This document shows, one piece after another, positions 27,925 to 37,181 of a DNA stretch of 57,749 nt (its first letter is position 1; each line of letters opens with the position of its first letter). The notes under the pieces are model-generated. The model did not search any database. It had not been told where the DNA came from and worked only from the letters and a program-made list of their open reading frames with translations. The stretch comes from Paludibacteraceae bacterium (GTDB lineage Bacteria; Bacteroidota; Bacteroidia; Bacteroidales; Paludibacteraceae). The stretch lies in assembly GCA_018433525.1 (NCBI GenBank), contig JAHDRA010000016.1:1-57749 (forward strand), in the 5' to 3' direction. Both the position numbers and the translations under genes were made by a program.

Positions 27925-29766
27925 ATGTGTGGTATTGTTGGTTACATGGGTTATCGCGAGGCTTATCCCATTTTAATAAAAGGTTTGCAGCGCCTCGAAT
28001 ATCGTGGATATGACAGTGCCGGTATTGCATTGCTTAACGACCATAAATTAACTGTTTATAAAACAAGAGGAAAAGTTTCCGACTTGATTCATTCTGTCGA
28101 AAACAAAGACATCAGTGGAACTGTCGGTATCGCTCATACAAGATGGGCGACACATGGTGAACCCAACAATGCAAATGCACATCCACATTGTTCTCAGTCT
28201 GAGGAACTGGCCATTGTACACAACGGAATAATTGAAAACTATGCCGTTTTGAAACAGGGACTTATCGAGCATGGATATACTTTTTCGAGCGAAACCGATA
28301 CCGAAGTGCTGGTACAACTCATAGAATACGTAAAACGGAAAAATAACGTGGACTTGCCAACAGCAGTGCAACTGGCATTGAATCAAATTATAGGAGCTTA
28401 TGCTATTGCCGTTATCGAAAAAGGTCATCCCGATGTAATTGTGGCAGCTCGAAAAGGCAGTCCGCTCGTTGTAGGAATTGGCGATAACGAATATTTTCTG
28501 GCTTCGGATGCCACTCCCATCATTGAATTTACGCATAAGGTGGTGTATGTGGGAGAAGAGGAAATTGTCGTTTTGCAACGCGGAAAAGACTTAAAAATTA
28601 AAACCATTGGGAATGTAGAAAAAACTCCCGAAATCAAAGAACTCGAAATGACTCTCAGTCAGCTCGAAAAAGGCGGTTATCCACATTTTATGCTGAAAGA
28701 AATTTTCGAGCAGCCCAAAACCTTGAGCGACAGCATGAGAGGGCGAATCAATTTGGAAGAAAACAACATTAGTCTTTCAGGATTTATAGACCACAAGGAA
28801 AAATTCCTGGATGCCAAACGGATTATTATAACCGCTTGTGGAACATCATGGCATGCCGGCTTAATAGGAATGTATGCCATTGAAGAATTTGCCAGAATTC
28901 CGGTTGAAGTTGAATATTCTTCGGAATTCAGATACCGCAAGCCGGTTATCAACAAGGATGATCTGGTGATAGCCATATCTCAGTCGGGCGAAACTGCCGA
29001 CACACTGGCAGCCGTACAATTGGCCAAATCGCACGGAGCATTTATTTTCGGAATATGCAACGTGGTGGGCTCATCCATTGCACGCAATACCGATTCGGGC
29101 TGTTATACACACGTTGGCCCCGAAATTGGTGTGGCGTCCACCAAAGCTTTTACAGCTCAGGTTACAGTTTTAATTATGCTGGCATTGCTTATCGGGAAGG
29201 AAAAGGGAACAATTGAAAATGAACAATACCTGAAAATTGTTGGAGAACTGGCAAAAATTCCCGAAAAAATCAGTCAAATTTTAAAGCAAAATGATGTCAT
29301 TGCCGAATTTTCCAAAACATTCACCTATGCGCAAAATTTTATTTATTTGGGTAGAGGTTATAATTACCCGGTAGCTTTGGAAGGAGCTTTAAAATTGAAG
29401 GAAATTTCCTATATTCATGCCGAAGGACTGCCGGCAGCCGAAATGAAACACGGACCAATTGCCTTGATCAGTCAGGAAATGCCGGTTGTTGTAATAGCAC
29501 CCAGTGCAGGAAAATACGAAAAAGTTGTCAGCAACATTCAGGAAATAAAAGCACGAAAAGGTAGAATTATTTCTATCGTTACGGAAGGCGATGTAATTGT
29601 AAAAAATCTTTCGGATTACATTATTTCCATTCCCGAAACCGTAGAATGCTTGGTTCCTTTGCTGGCTGTGATTCCGTTGCAACTTTTGGCCTATCACATT
29701 GCTGTGGTAAAAGGTTGTGACGTGGACCAACCCCGAAATCTGGCGAAATCAGTAACTGTAGAATAA
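27925..29766 (+). CDS. glmS: glutamine-fructose-6-phosphate aminotransferase (isomerizing)
   Basis: Makes glucosamine-6-phosphate from fructose-6-phosphate and glutamine, the first step to UDP-GlcNAc. It has 613 aa. The N-terminal class II glutaminase uses Cys2 (MCGIVGYMG), with EYRGYDSAG and HTRWATHG. Two SIS domains follow (TACGTSWHAG, ISQSGETADT, YNYPVALEGALKLKEISYIHAEG). The C-terminus is DQPRNLAKSVTVE, as expected. Complete and ordinary. Confidence 0.97.
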   Translation: MCGIVGYMGYREAYPILIKGLQRLEYRGYDSAGIALLNDHKLTVYKTRGKVSDLIHSVENKDISGTVGIAHTRWATHGEPNNANAHPHCSQSEELAIVHNGIIENYAVLKQGLIEHGYTFSSETDTEVLVQLIEYVKRKNNVDLPTAVQLALNQIIGAYAIAVIEKGHPDVIVAARKGSPLVVGIGDNEYFLASDATPIIEFTHKVVYVGEEEIVVLQRGKDLKIKTIGNVEKTPEIKELEMTLSQLEKGGYPHFMLKEIFEQPKTLSDSMRGRINLEENNISLSGFIDHKEKFLDAKRIIITACGTSWHAGLIGMYAIEEFARIPVEVEYSSEFRYRKPVINKDDLVIAISQSGETADTLAAVQLAKSHGAFIFGICNVVGSSIARNTDSGCYTHVGPEIGVASTKAFTAQVTVLIMLALLIGKEKGTIENEQYLKIVGELAKIPEKISQILKQNDVIAEFSKTFTYAQNFIYLGRGYNYPVALEGALKLKEISYIHAEGLPAAEMKHGPIALISQEMPVVVIAPSAGKYEKVVSNIQEIKARKGRIISIVTEGDVIVKNLSDYIISIPETVECLVPLLAVIPLQLLAYHIAVVKGCDVDQPRNLAKSVTVE

Positions 29767-29821
29767 AATATTGAGTTTCAAAAATCTTATAATCTCTTTT
29801 AAATAAAATAAGAAATTTATT

Positions 29822-31621
29822 ATGTGCGGAATCGCAATGATAAGGCTATTGAAGCCATTGGATTATTACCAGAAAAAATACGGTACTTGGGAATACGGTT
29901 TGCAAAAAATGTATCTTCTTATGGAGAAGCAGCACAATCGGGGTCAGGAAGGTGCAGGAATCGCCACCGTAAAATTGGATATGCCGCCCGGAGAAGAATA
30001 TATTTCGCGTAAAAGAATAGAAGGAAAAAATGCCATTCAGGAAATTTTTGTCGATATAGATAAAAATCACTCGCTGGCGCCCGAAGATTACAGTTCGGAT
30101 GCTGCCAAAGCAAAAATGTTTTGCCCGTTTGCCGGAGAACTTTATTTGGGACATTTGCGCTACAGCACAAGCGGGAAAAGCGGATTGTCATATATTCATC
30201 CGTTCCTGCGCAGACACAATTGGAAATCGCGAACATTGGTGTTGGCTGGAAATTTTAACCTAACCAATGTTGATGAAATTTTTCAGTCGCTAACGGCACA
30301 GGGACAACATCCACGCGACAAATCGGATACTTTTCTGATGCTGGAATCGCTCGGCGACAAACTCGACAGAGAAGTACAACGTGAATATGAAATTATCAAA
30401 CAACGCTACTCCAATGATCAGGTGATAACCCGAAAAATTGAAGAAAATCTGGACATTGCTTCTTTTATCCGAAAGTCGGAACACATTTGGGATGGAGGTT
30501 ACGTTATTTGCGGGATGTTGGGACACGGCGATGCCTTCCTTTTCCGCGACCCCAAAGGAATTAGGACCGCATTTTACTACGCCGATGATGAAATTATTGT
30601 TGCTGCTTCCGAACGTCCGGTCATTCAAACAGCCATTAATGTGAAAGCAGAGCAGGTACATGAATTAAAACCCGGAGAAGCACTTATTATCAAGAAAAAC
30701 GGGTCGATGCATTTCGAAACCATTCGTGAGGCAGATCCCGAACCAAAACCCTGTTCTTTTGAAAGAATCTATTTTTCACGTGGAAGCGACAAAGATATTT
30801 ATCAGGAAAGAAAAAAATTGGGAGGATTTTTAAGTGAAGCTATTTTAAAAGCAGTCGATCAGGATATTGATAATACCGTGTTTTCGTTTATTCCCAATAC
30901 GGCCGAAGTGGCTTTTTACGGAATGACGGATGGCATTCGCACTCTCACGGGCAAAGTTCCACGAATCGAAAAAGTGCTGCTGAAAGACATCAAATTGCGC
31001 ACCTTTATTTCACAAAACAAAGAAAGAAACGATTTGGCGGCTCATGTTTACGATATTACCTATGGCTCCATCCGACCCGAGAAAAAAGACAATTTGGTAG
31101 TGATTGACGATTCCATCGTTCGGGGAACAACGCTCAAACAAAGTATTTTAAATATATTGAATCGATTGGAACCCAAAAAAATCGTGATTGTGTCCTCTTC
31201 TCCGCAAGTACGTTTCCCCGATTATTACGGTATCGACATGGCCCGTATGAACGAATTTTGTGCTTTCAGAGCTGCAGTTCAATTGCTTAAAGACAGCGGC
31301 AGGCAGAAAATTATGGACGATATTTACGAAAAATGCAAGCAACAGGAAAACTGGCCGAAAGAAAAAGTTAGCAATTATGTGAAGGAAATTTACGCTCCTT
31401 TCACGCAGGAAGAAATTTCGTCTCAAATTGCCAAAATGCTTACTCCCGAAGAGGTGCATTGTCCGGTAGAGCTGGTTTATCAAACCATCGATAATTTGCA
31501 CAAAGCTTGCCCCCAGCACAAAGGCGACTGGTATTTTACTGGCGATTATCCCACGCCGGGCGGCAACAGAATGGTTAACAAGGCTTTTATCGACTATTAC
31601 GAAGGAAAAGATAAAAATTAA
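29822..31621 (+). CDS. long PurF-like amidophosphoribosyltransferase homologue
   Basis: A 599-aa protein with an N-terminal class II glutaminase (Cys2; KQHNRGQEGAG) and a C-terminal phosphoribosyltransferase domain whose PRPP motif VVIDDSIVRGTT contains Asp429 and Asp430. Bacterial PurF is usually about 470-500 aa. The extra length is in the glutaminase half (around 50-130 and 150-240) and in a C-terminal tail. The family exists in Bacteroidota alongside ordinary PurF and may not be the housekeeping enzyme, so no gene symbol is given. It follows glmS after 55 bases. If active, it would make phosphoribosylamine for purine synthesis. Confidence 0.88.
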   Translation: MCGIAMIRLLKPLDYYQKKYGTWEYGLQKMYLLMEKQHNRGQEGAGIATVKLDMPPGEEYISRKRIEGKNAIQEIFVDIDKNHSLAPEDYSSDAAKAKMFCPFAGELYLGHLRYSTSGKSGLSYIHPFLRRHNWKSRTLVLAGNFNLTNVDEIFQSLTAQGQHPRDKSDTFLMLESLGDKLDREVQREYEIIKQRYSNDQVITRKIEENLDIASFIRKSEHIWDGGYVICGMLGHGDAFLFRDPKGIRTAFYYADDEIIVAASERPVIQTAINVKAEQVHELKPGEALIIKKNGSMHFETIREADPEPKPCSFERIYFSRGSDKDIYQERKKLGGFLSEAILKAVDQDIDNTVFSFIPNTAEVAFYGMTDGIRTLTGKVPRIEKVLLKDIKLRTFISQNKERNDLAAHVYDITYGSIRPEKKDNLVVIDDSIVRGTTLKQSILNILNRLEPKKIVIVSSSPQVRFPDYYGIDMARMNEFCAFRAAVQLLKDSGRQKIMDDIYEKCKQQENWPKEKVSNYVKEIYAPFTQEEISSQIAKMLTPEEVHCPVELVYQTIDNLHKACPQHKGDWYFTGDYPTPGGNRMVNKAFIDYYEGKDKN

Positions 31622-31633
31622 ATATTTTAGCAG

Positions 31634-32656
31634 TTACTCGAACTGAAAAAAGTTATAAATGTTTCTGCAGTGAGATTCGTAAGCGTTAATTTTGGAAAAC
31701 GTTCCGTTTGAAAACACATTTTTCAAATACTCAATGTAAGGTTCAATATATCTTTTGCGTTTAGTTTCCACAATATCTGACATGGTCAGCATAATTCCGG
31801 TTTCGTAAACCGAACTGAAGTTTGGATCAATGGCAGAACCAAACATACGTAGTGTATTTGTCAGGCCGATATAAGCATTGAAAAGCGGAGGAATATTTAC
31901 GTTTTCCTTTCTCACCATCTTTTGTAAAATTTTGTAATTTGCCTCTTTGTCTTTCTCGTTAAAAAGTTTGTTTGACAAAATTTTAATATTGTTGCTAATG
32001 GTTACCGGATTTCGTGGTAAAATCAGTTTTTCTTTGTCGGGGAAAAAACGAAACATATATTCGTAAATCAACTCCCTTGCAGCAGCGGGATAAGCATGAT
32101 ACATGGTAACTTTTCCTATAAAATATCGTGCTTCCTTAGCCAAATGAATAAGAGCTCCCAACCCATCCCACAAATTATCGAGTGCAAATATGCTCTTTGA
32201 TCCTTTTTGAGAGGTTTGATAGGCTGGCTGAATAAATGCTCTACCTAATTCGATAGTATAAGGCAGATATTCGTTGATAAATTTTTTACTGTATTTGAAA
32301 AGATGCGACATTACAAATTCGGGTTCTCCTTTTTCATTTAACGGAACATCCTTTCCAAATAAAAAACGGTAACCGCCCACAATTTCATTTTCTTCCGGGT
32401 CCCAAACAATCAGTTGATAATAGGGTTTTTCCGAATAATCATAAGCATCCACATCAATTTCCTTGCCGGTTCCCCCACCCCACGAACGAAAAGCCATTTC
32501 GCGCAACCGACCGATTTCCAACATTACGTTAGGAGAATTGTGTGCAGTAATTACATAAATTTCATTATCTGATTTATTAGTAGGGCGTAAAAATTTTTCG
32601 GGAGTAAGTTCTCTTTTCAGAACTTCTTTATCGACTGCTTCAATAAGTGGTTGCAT
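31634..32656 (-). CDS. GlsB-like N-acyltransferase (GNAT/hemolysin family)
   Basis: A 340-aa protein matching the acyl-ACP-dependent GNAT-like family often labelled putative hemolysin. In Bacteroides thetaiotaomicron the GlsB member N-acylates glycine to make glycine lipids. Visible family parts are LREMAFRSWGGGTGKEIDVDAYD, ENEIVGGYRFLFG, ELGRAFIQPAYQ and KVTMYHAYPAAARELI. It is probably cytoplasmic and membrane-associated. The partner O-acyltransferase GlsA, adjacent in Bacteroides, is not here. A full promoter precedes it at 32671-32703. The GlsB assignment rests on recalled similarity, not a search. Confidence 0.75.
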   Translation of the reverse strand: MQPLIEAVDKEVLKRELTPEKFLRPTNKSDNEIYVITAHNSPNVMLEIGRLREMAFRSWGGGTGKEIDVDAYDYSEKPYYQLIVWDPEENEIVGGYRFLFGKDVPLNEKGEPEFVMSHLFKYSKKFINEYLPYTIELGRAFIQPAYQTSQKGSKSIFALDNLWDGLGALIHLAKEARYFIGKVTMYHAYPAAARELIYEYMFRFFPDKEKLILPRNPVTISNNIKILSNKLFNEKDKEANYKILQKMVRKENVNIPPLFNAYIGLTNTLRMFGSAIDPNFSSVYETGIMLTMSDIVETKRKRYIEPYIEYLKNVFSNGTFSKINAYESHCRNIYNFFQFE

Positions 32657-32670
32657 AACAGAATGAAAAA

Positions 32671-32703
32671 CAAAAATATTAGAGAATTGAGCAATTATTC
32701 AAA
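32671..32703 (-). promoter_or_regulatory. sigma-ABfr-type promoter for the GlsB-like gene
   Basis: Minus strand: TTTG (32700-32703), 21 bases, TATTTTTG (32671-32678). The spacing is within the 19-21 range. The implied leader is under 15 bases, which is short. Confidence 0.5.
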
Positions 32704-32870
32704 CCTGTTTTCTATTTTAAAATTTGGATTGAACAATTTTCTTGTTGCAAAAGTACTCTTTCTCTTCCGTCTGTTCAAATTTTGCATGTAATATTTGTTT
32801 TACATTTGTATGAAATTTTTTATTTCAAAATAAAGTCAACCTATTTTTAAACTAAAATTTTGCCCTGAAA

Positions 32871-32996
32871 ATGAAGATATTCAAATTGTTGAGTCCGCTT
32901 TTAAAAGTCTGTTTTTCAAATTTCTTTTTTAGAACTTATGATATTTTACAAATCTCAAAATTGTTTAATTTGATTTTTTGGAAAAGACTCAATTAA
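32871..32996 (+). CDS. candidate 41-aa small protein
   Basis: An open frame starting MKIFKLLSPLLKVCF and ending FWKRLN, in a 575-base gap otherwise without genes. It is basic and hydrophobic, like a small membrane-active peptide. A strong hairpin terminator begins four bases after its stop codon, and a -7-like TACATTTG lies at 32811-32818. There is no homology that I recognise. AT-rich DNA gives chance frames of this length, and the terminator could belong to the gene at 33232, so this is only a candidate. Confidence 0.25.
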   Translation: MKIFKLLSPLLKVCFSNFFFRTYDILQISKLFNLIFWKRLN

Positions 32997-32999
32997 TGA

Positions 33000-33061
33000 A
33001 AAAGATATTCTGAAAAATTTTCTTGAGCATAACAGCTCTACAAATTTTCAGAATATCTTTT
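33000..33061. terminator. long hairpin terminator, probably bidirectional
   Basis: A perfect 17-bp stem: AAAAGATATTCTGAAAA at 33000-33016 and its complement at 33045-33061. A second small stem GAGC/GCTC lies inside the loop. A T-run ends it on either strand. It could end the pectin gene cluster (last gene stops at 33232, 170 bases away) or the small frame at 32871. Confidence 0.75.
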
Positions 33062-33231
33062 CAATTTATACAGTTTATGAAATACTATCTTATTCCTCAC
33101 CCCTCGGTGATTTTCCTATCATTTTTTTCAGTATACCGTAAAGTTAGCAGTTCTCTCAAATATAAGCTATAACCAAACTTTTTTCAACTATTTTATTGAT
33201 AATTAATTATATAGATTTATTTAGAAGGCGA

Positions 33232-35442
33232 CTACCTAACATTTATTTTCATTCTCTCTTCTTCTGATTTTACAATATAAACTCCTTTTGCTTTGCTACT
33301 CATATCAATGTCTTTATTGGAAACTACCAACAACCGCCCACTAATATCAAATACTTGCAAATTTACCTGTTGCGGATTATGAAGTACTTTACCGTCGAAA
33401 AAAATACTTTTTGTCGTTGGAAAATCAACTGCAACGGTACCCTCTTTTACAGTAACACTATAAATCTTATTATTAATCAAATCCGTTACAGTATATTCAA
33501 CGGGATTACTTTCCGAATCTGTAAAATCCTGAGCTCCAGTAGGCGAGTAAATTGTTCCAACTCCTTGCAGTGTAACAACAGGTGTAATATCACTTATTCC
33601 ATGACCCAATGGCAAAATTGTTGTAATAATATTGTTAGTATTATCAATAATTCCACTCTTTCCATCAACTACAAATGAACTGATATTCAGACTGGGAGCC
33701 GGGAATTGTTCTCCATGCAACAAATAATCAATGGCATTATTGATAAGCGTGAGAGCCGCATCCGTCATTTTATCGTAACTGTCGTTGCAAATAGGAATCA
33801 GAATATACTTGGAATTGGTAACACCTCGTACACTGGCAGGCACATCATGAATAGCTACTGCCATTGGATTGCCACTGGATGATTTCGGAGCAGTTGCTAC
33901 ATTAATGCTACCCGGAACACTAGTAATATCTACTGGCTGCATTCCTTTCGTTGCAGCACCCGACAATAAATCCAATGTATTATCTTCGTTCAGGCTAATA
34001 CCATTAAAAATCGGATGAGATGGTTGCCAAACAGTTATCGTGCCATTGTTGGATTTTCCATTATCTGCTGTACCCCAATTCCATCTTCCTGAATTATATA
34101 CAAAAGATTTTAAATTCAAAATGGGTTTGTCAACACTTTTTAATGCTACAATTTCTGCATTGGTTCCTGTAATTATTTCATTTACAATAATCAAATCAAA
34201 TTCATCATACACTGAAGGAGATGGAGCGGTACTGGCAGCTTGACGAATCGTCAGATAATAATTCGGATTGCTGTACAGATTGGGATACAACCTCGTATCG
34301 GTAGCAGAAGGAGTTGTGCTTGCCACCAGATAACAAATGTTAATAGCAGTAGCTGATTTTACATAAAAAGTTCCCGTTGTTGTAACATCACTTCCTTCAT
34401 AACCAACGATAGGCGTAGCAGTTACTGTGTAATTGAAAGTACCAGGAGTTTCGCTTGCAGTGATGGTTCCCGAAATTGTGAAAGTTCCTTGATTGGTACC
34501 GGTAGATTCAAAACTTCCGCTCAAACCTGCTGGAAGTCCGTTTACTGTAGCTCCTGTTGCATTAACAAGAGTATATACAATATCCTGTATAGCGTTACCT
34601 ACTTTTAATGCTTGAGTACTACTACCACTTGAAAGAGTAATGTCAGGAGCGGGCGGAGTAGCAGGAGTAGTAATCGTAACATTATAACTTTTCGTATGCG
34701 TACCATCTGTCGCTGTATAAACTACCGGCATTGCAACACTGTTGGTAAAATCCTGCGCTCCTTTTGGAGAATAATCTGTTGCTGTACCTCCCAGCGTAAT
34801 TTCAGGTTCAAGTGAACTCAAATCACTTCCATAAGGTAATTGTAGCGTAATGGTTCCATTTTCATCATCGATGGTTCCTGCAACACCATTAACAGTAAAA
34901 GAAGAAATTAAAGGGGTTGATTTTGTAATATTAATATAACTAATATACGAAGAACCCGTAGCTGTTATAGATCCTTCTTTTGAACTTGGAGATAAAAGAG
35001 TAATCTTAACTGCCTCATTTGAATTAACAGTAATATCAGTAGATGAACATGTTCCATTAGTATACGCCCAAACGGTTCTACTTAATTGAGTATTATCGGA
35101 TGCTTTAGTAACTGTAATGATAAAACCACGTCCAACAGTTCCATTTACTTGTAAAGTCATAACTCCACAATTAGGTAACCAATAAGTTATATTCTTTCCA
35201 GAATTGAAATTAGCATCTGTTGCTGTAGTAAAACATTTGCCATTTCTTTGAGTAGACGTTGGAGCTGCAGTTGTTCCAGCCCAACCAGAGTCAAGAGGAT
35301 TTTTATAGATTTGGTCATAACCCTGCATAGTTATCGGGTAAGTTCCACTATAAACATTTGTTTGAGAAATCAAATTAGATACACTCATCAATCCGATTAT
35401 ACAGATTGCCAAAATTTTATTCATAATTCGTTTCATAATCAT
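33232..35442 (-). CDS. large T9SS-exported multidomain surface protein of the pectin locus
   Basis: A 736-aa protein with a signal peptide (cut near SNLISQ, residue 27). Domains: a beta-sandwich module at about 80-174 with YWLPNCG; a DUF5018-like module at 178-256 (SFTVNGVAGTI); an Ig-like putative module at 268-345; a Rossmann-like domain at 365-578 with DEFDLIIVNEI and repeated hydrophobic strands, reminiscent of ThuA/amidotransferase-like folds; a second DUF5018-like module at 588-665; and a T9SS type A sorting domain at about 675-736. No lyase or hydrolase motif is seen. The position at the end of the pectin cluster suggests a pectin-binding or scaffold role, which is inference. Confidence 0.85.
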   Translation of the reverse strand: MIMKRIMNKILAICIIGLMSVSNLISQTNVYSGTYPITMQGYDQIYKNPLDSGWAGTTAAPTSTQRNGKCFTTATDANFNSGKNITYWLPNCGVMTLQVNGTVGRGFIITVTKASDNTQLSRTVWAYTNGTCSSTDITVNSNEAVKITLLSPSSKEGSITATGSSYISYINITKSTPLISSFTVNGVAGTIDDENGTITLQLPYGSDLSSLEPEITLGGTATDYSPKGAQDFTNSVAMPVVYTATDGTHTKSYNVTITTPATPPAPDITLSSGSSTQALKVGNAIQDIVYTLVNATGATVNGLPAGLSGSFESTGTNQGTFTISGTITASETPGTFNYTVTATPIVGYEGSDVTTTGTFYVKSATAINICYLVASTTPSATDTRLYPNLYSNPNYYLTIRQAASTAPSPSVYDEFDLIIVNEIITGTNAEIVALKSVDKPILNLKSFVYNSGRWNWGTADNGKSNNGTITVWQPSHPIFNGISLNEDNTLDLLSGAATKGMQPVDITSVPGSINVATAPKSSSGNPMAVAIHDVPASVRGVTNSKYILIPICNDSYDKMTDAALTLINNAIDYLLHGEQFPAPSLNISSFVVDGKSGIIDNTNNIITTILPLGHGISDITPVVTLQGVGTIYSPTGAQDFTDSESNPVEYTVTDLINNKIYSVTVKEGTVAVDFPTTKSIFFDGKVLHNPQQVNLQVFDISGRLLVVSNKDIDMSSKAKGVYIVKSEEERMKINVR

Positions 35443-35576
35443 TGATTTTTAAAAGATTTAACATAATTTTAATTTTAATTTTTTTAATTTTTTCATTAGC
35501 TTTGTTGTTAATTTTTACATAGTAACCATTTTTGATTTTGCCTCCTTTCCTGATTTTTTAATGATTAGACTTGTTT

Positions 35577-37121
35577 TTATTTGGTAAAAAGGTATTTCAC
35601 AACATCTGCATTAATTTTAAAAAAATAAATTCCCTGAGGCAGGCACGCCAAGTTCAAATTTATCTGATCTGTTTCCTTGCCATTCCAATAAAATTTTTCG
35701 TTCCCCAAACAATCAAATACACAAACAGTCTGAACAGGTTGTTGAGTAGAAGAAATTTCTACTGTATCGCCATATTTTTTAATGATACAATGGGGTTGAG
35801 CAGACTGCACATTTTTCATCAGGGTATAGGTTTGTCTGCTCCTTTCATATTCCAGGCTTGCCATGATAAATGGACCGAGCACTTTGCCCTCTGTATCATT
35901 ATTAATTTCCACATCGCTTCCACAGAGATAATAATTGGCATCACCTTTGCGGGTACTGCTTAATCCAGCAGATTCGCAACTTTGAATAAGTTTTATTTTC
36001 CCATCACTTTCTTCAACAACAAATTGGGCTATTACTCCCTTATAAGCTTTTTCAGCCATTTGCCGATAAACATTTTTATCCAGTATACCCAATCGCATTC
36101 CTTTTAAATAAGCGTAAGTAATCATACAAGAAGCAGAACTTTCCAGATAATTACTCACCTGACAGGTTGTACCTTTTTTTGTACCATCATATTGCAGCAA
36201 CTGATACCAGCATCCTGAAATAGGGTCCTGTCTGGCTTTCAATCCGTCAGCAACAGCATTGATGTAAGCTATCAATCGTTGTTTGGCAGGATGAGAATCG
36301 GGCATAAATTCCAGCACATCTACCAATGCGGCAAAAAACCATCCCATACCACGTCCCCAAAATTCCTGTGAACAACCTGTCACGGGATTTGCCCAATAAG
36401 AAGAAGCAGCATTTGTTGGTTCAGCCGACCATGCATGATAGTTTAATTTTTTGTTAACGTCCCAAGTATGTTTAAAAATCGTATCAAACTGCAAAGCTAT
36501 ATCGTCCCACGATTCTGTATTATCTGTTTCTCCCAGTTCCTGCCCGAAATTTCCTTGCCATTCGGCATAAAGGGCTGGTCCCATATACAACCCATCGAGC
36601 CACATCTGATTGGTGTATTGTTTTTTATGCCAAAATCCTCCTGTCCCTGGTAAATTAGCTCCAATACGCTGATGATTGTTTTTCAAAGTATTTCTACAAG
36701 TTGTAGCCTTCGTTTTGTAGGTTTCTGCTTTAGAAGTTTGTCCCTTTTCCATAGCACCTCGGTAAAGTTCGAAAAATATTTTGCCGGCATTCAAGTCATC
36801 AAGATTACTTTCGCCAATAGTCATACTTACATTATCAGCAAAATCCTCAATTCCTGTAAAAAAATAAGCGCTCCACGGCTCTGATTTATATTGTTCCCAT
36901 GCTTTGAGAATGGCTTTTGCCACCAATCCAGAAACATAATCCCATGAAGCATTCCGCGAAGTAGTAGGTGTAAGAAAACGCTCAGTGACATTTTTATTTC
37001 TAAAATCGCCCATACGAGAATCAATTGCCCACTTAGAATAAATAGAATCGCTTCGAAAAGGAGCGCCGGATAAGCTTGTAAATAAAACAATTAATAATAA
37101 TATTGATACAGTTTTTTTCAT
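35577..37121 (-). CDS. GH105 unsaturated rhamnogalacturonyl/galacturonyl hydrolase with T9SS domain
   Basis: A 514-aa protein with a signal peptide (residues 1-20). The (alpha/alpha)6 barrel of GH88/GH105 spans about 50-430. Landmarks are MWLDGLYMGP (catalytic-type Asp176), EFWGRGMGWF (254-262) and YLESSASCMITYAYLKGM. Family members hydrate the 4,5-unsaturated uronic acid left by pectate lyases, which fits the neighbouring PL1 and PL9 genes. The last 80 residues are a T9SS type A sorting domain (VFDCLGNEKFYW ... GIYFFKI). Most GH105 enzymes are cytoplasmic or periplasmic, so a surface-exported version is noteworthy. It is separated by 545 bases from the CE8 gene. Confidence 0.9.
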   Translation of the reverse strand: MKKTVSILLLIVLFTSLSGAPFRSDSIYSKWAIDSRMGDFRNKNVTERFLTPTTSRNASWDYVSGLVAKAILKAWEQYKSEPWSAYFFTGIEDFADNVSMTIGESNLDDLNAGKIFFELYRGAMEKGQTSKAETYKTKATTCRNTLKNNHQRIGANLPGTGGFWHKKQYTNQMWLDGLYMGPALYAEWQGNFGQELGETDNTESWDDIALQFDTIFKHTWDVNKKLNYHAWSAEPTNAASSYWANPVTGCSQEFWGRGMGWFFAALVDVLEFMPDSHPAKQRLIAYINAVADGLKARQDPISGCWYQLLQYDGTKKGTTCQVSNYLESSASCMITYAYLKGMRLGILDKNVYRQMAEKAYKGVIAQFVVEESDGKIKLIQSCESAGLSSTRKGDANYYLCGSDVEINNDTEGKVLGPFIMASLEYERSRQTYTLMKNVQSAQPHCIIKKYGDTVEISSTQQPVQTVCVFDCLGNEKFYWNGKETDQINLNLACLPQGIYFFKINADVVKYLFTK

Positions 37122-37181
37122 CAGAAAATAATTTAATTAAGTTTCACACCTATTTTTTTAATCTTTTATTGATTTGTTTTT

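Noticed and set aside
33105..33125. Small hairpin TCACC-CCTC-GGTGA as a terminator
   Set aside because: Only five base pairs. The 17-bp stem at 33000-33061 is a far better candidate.
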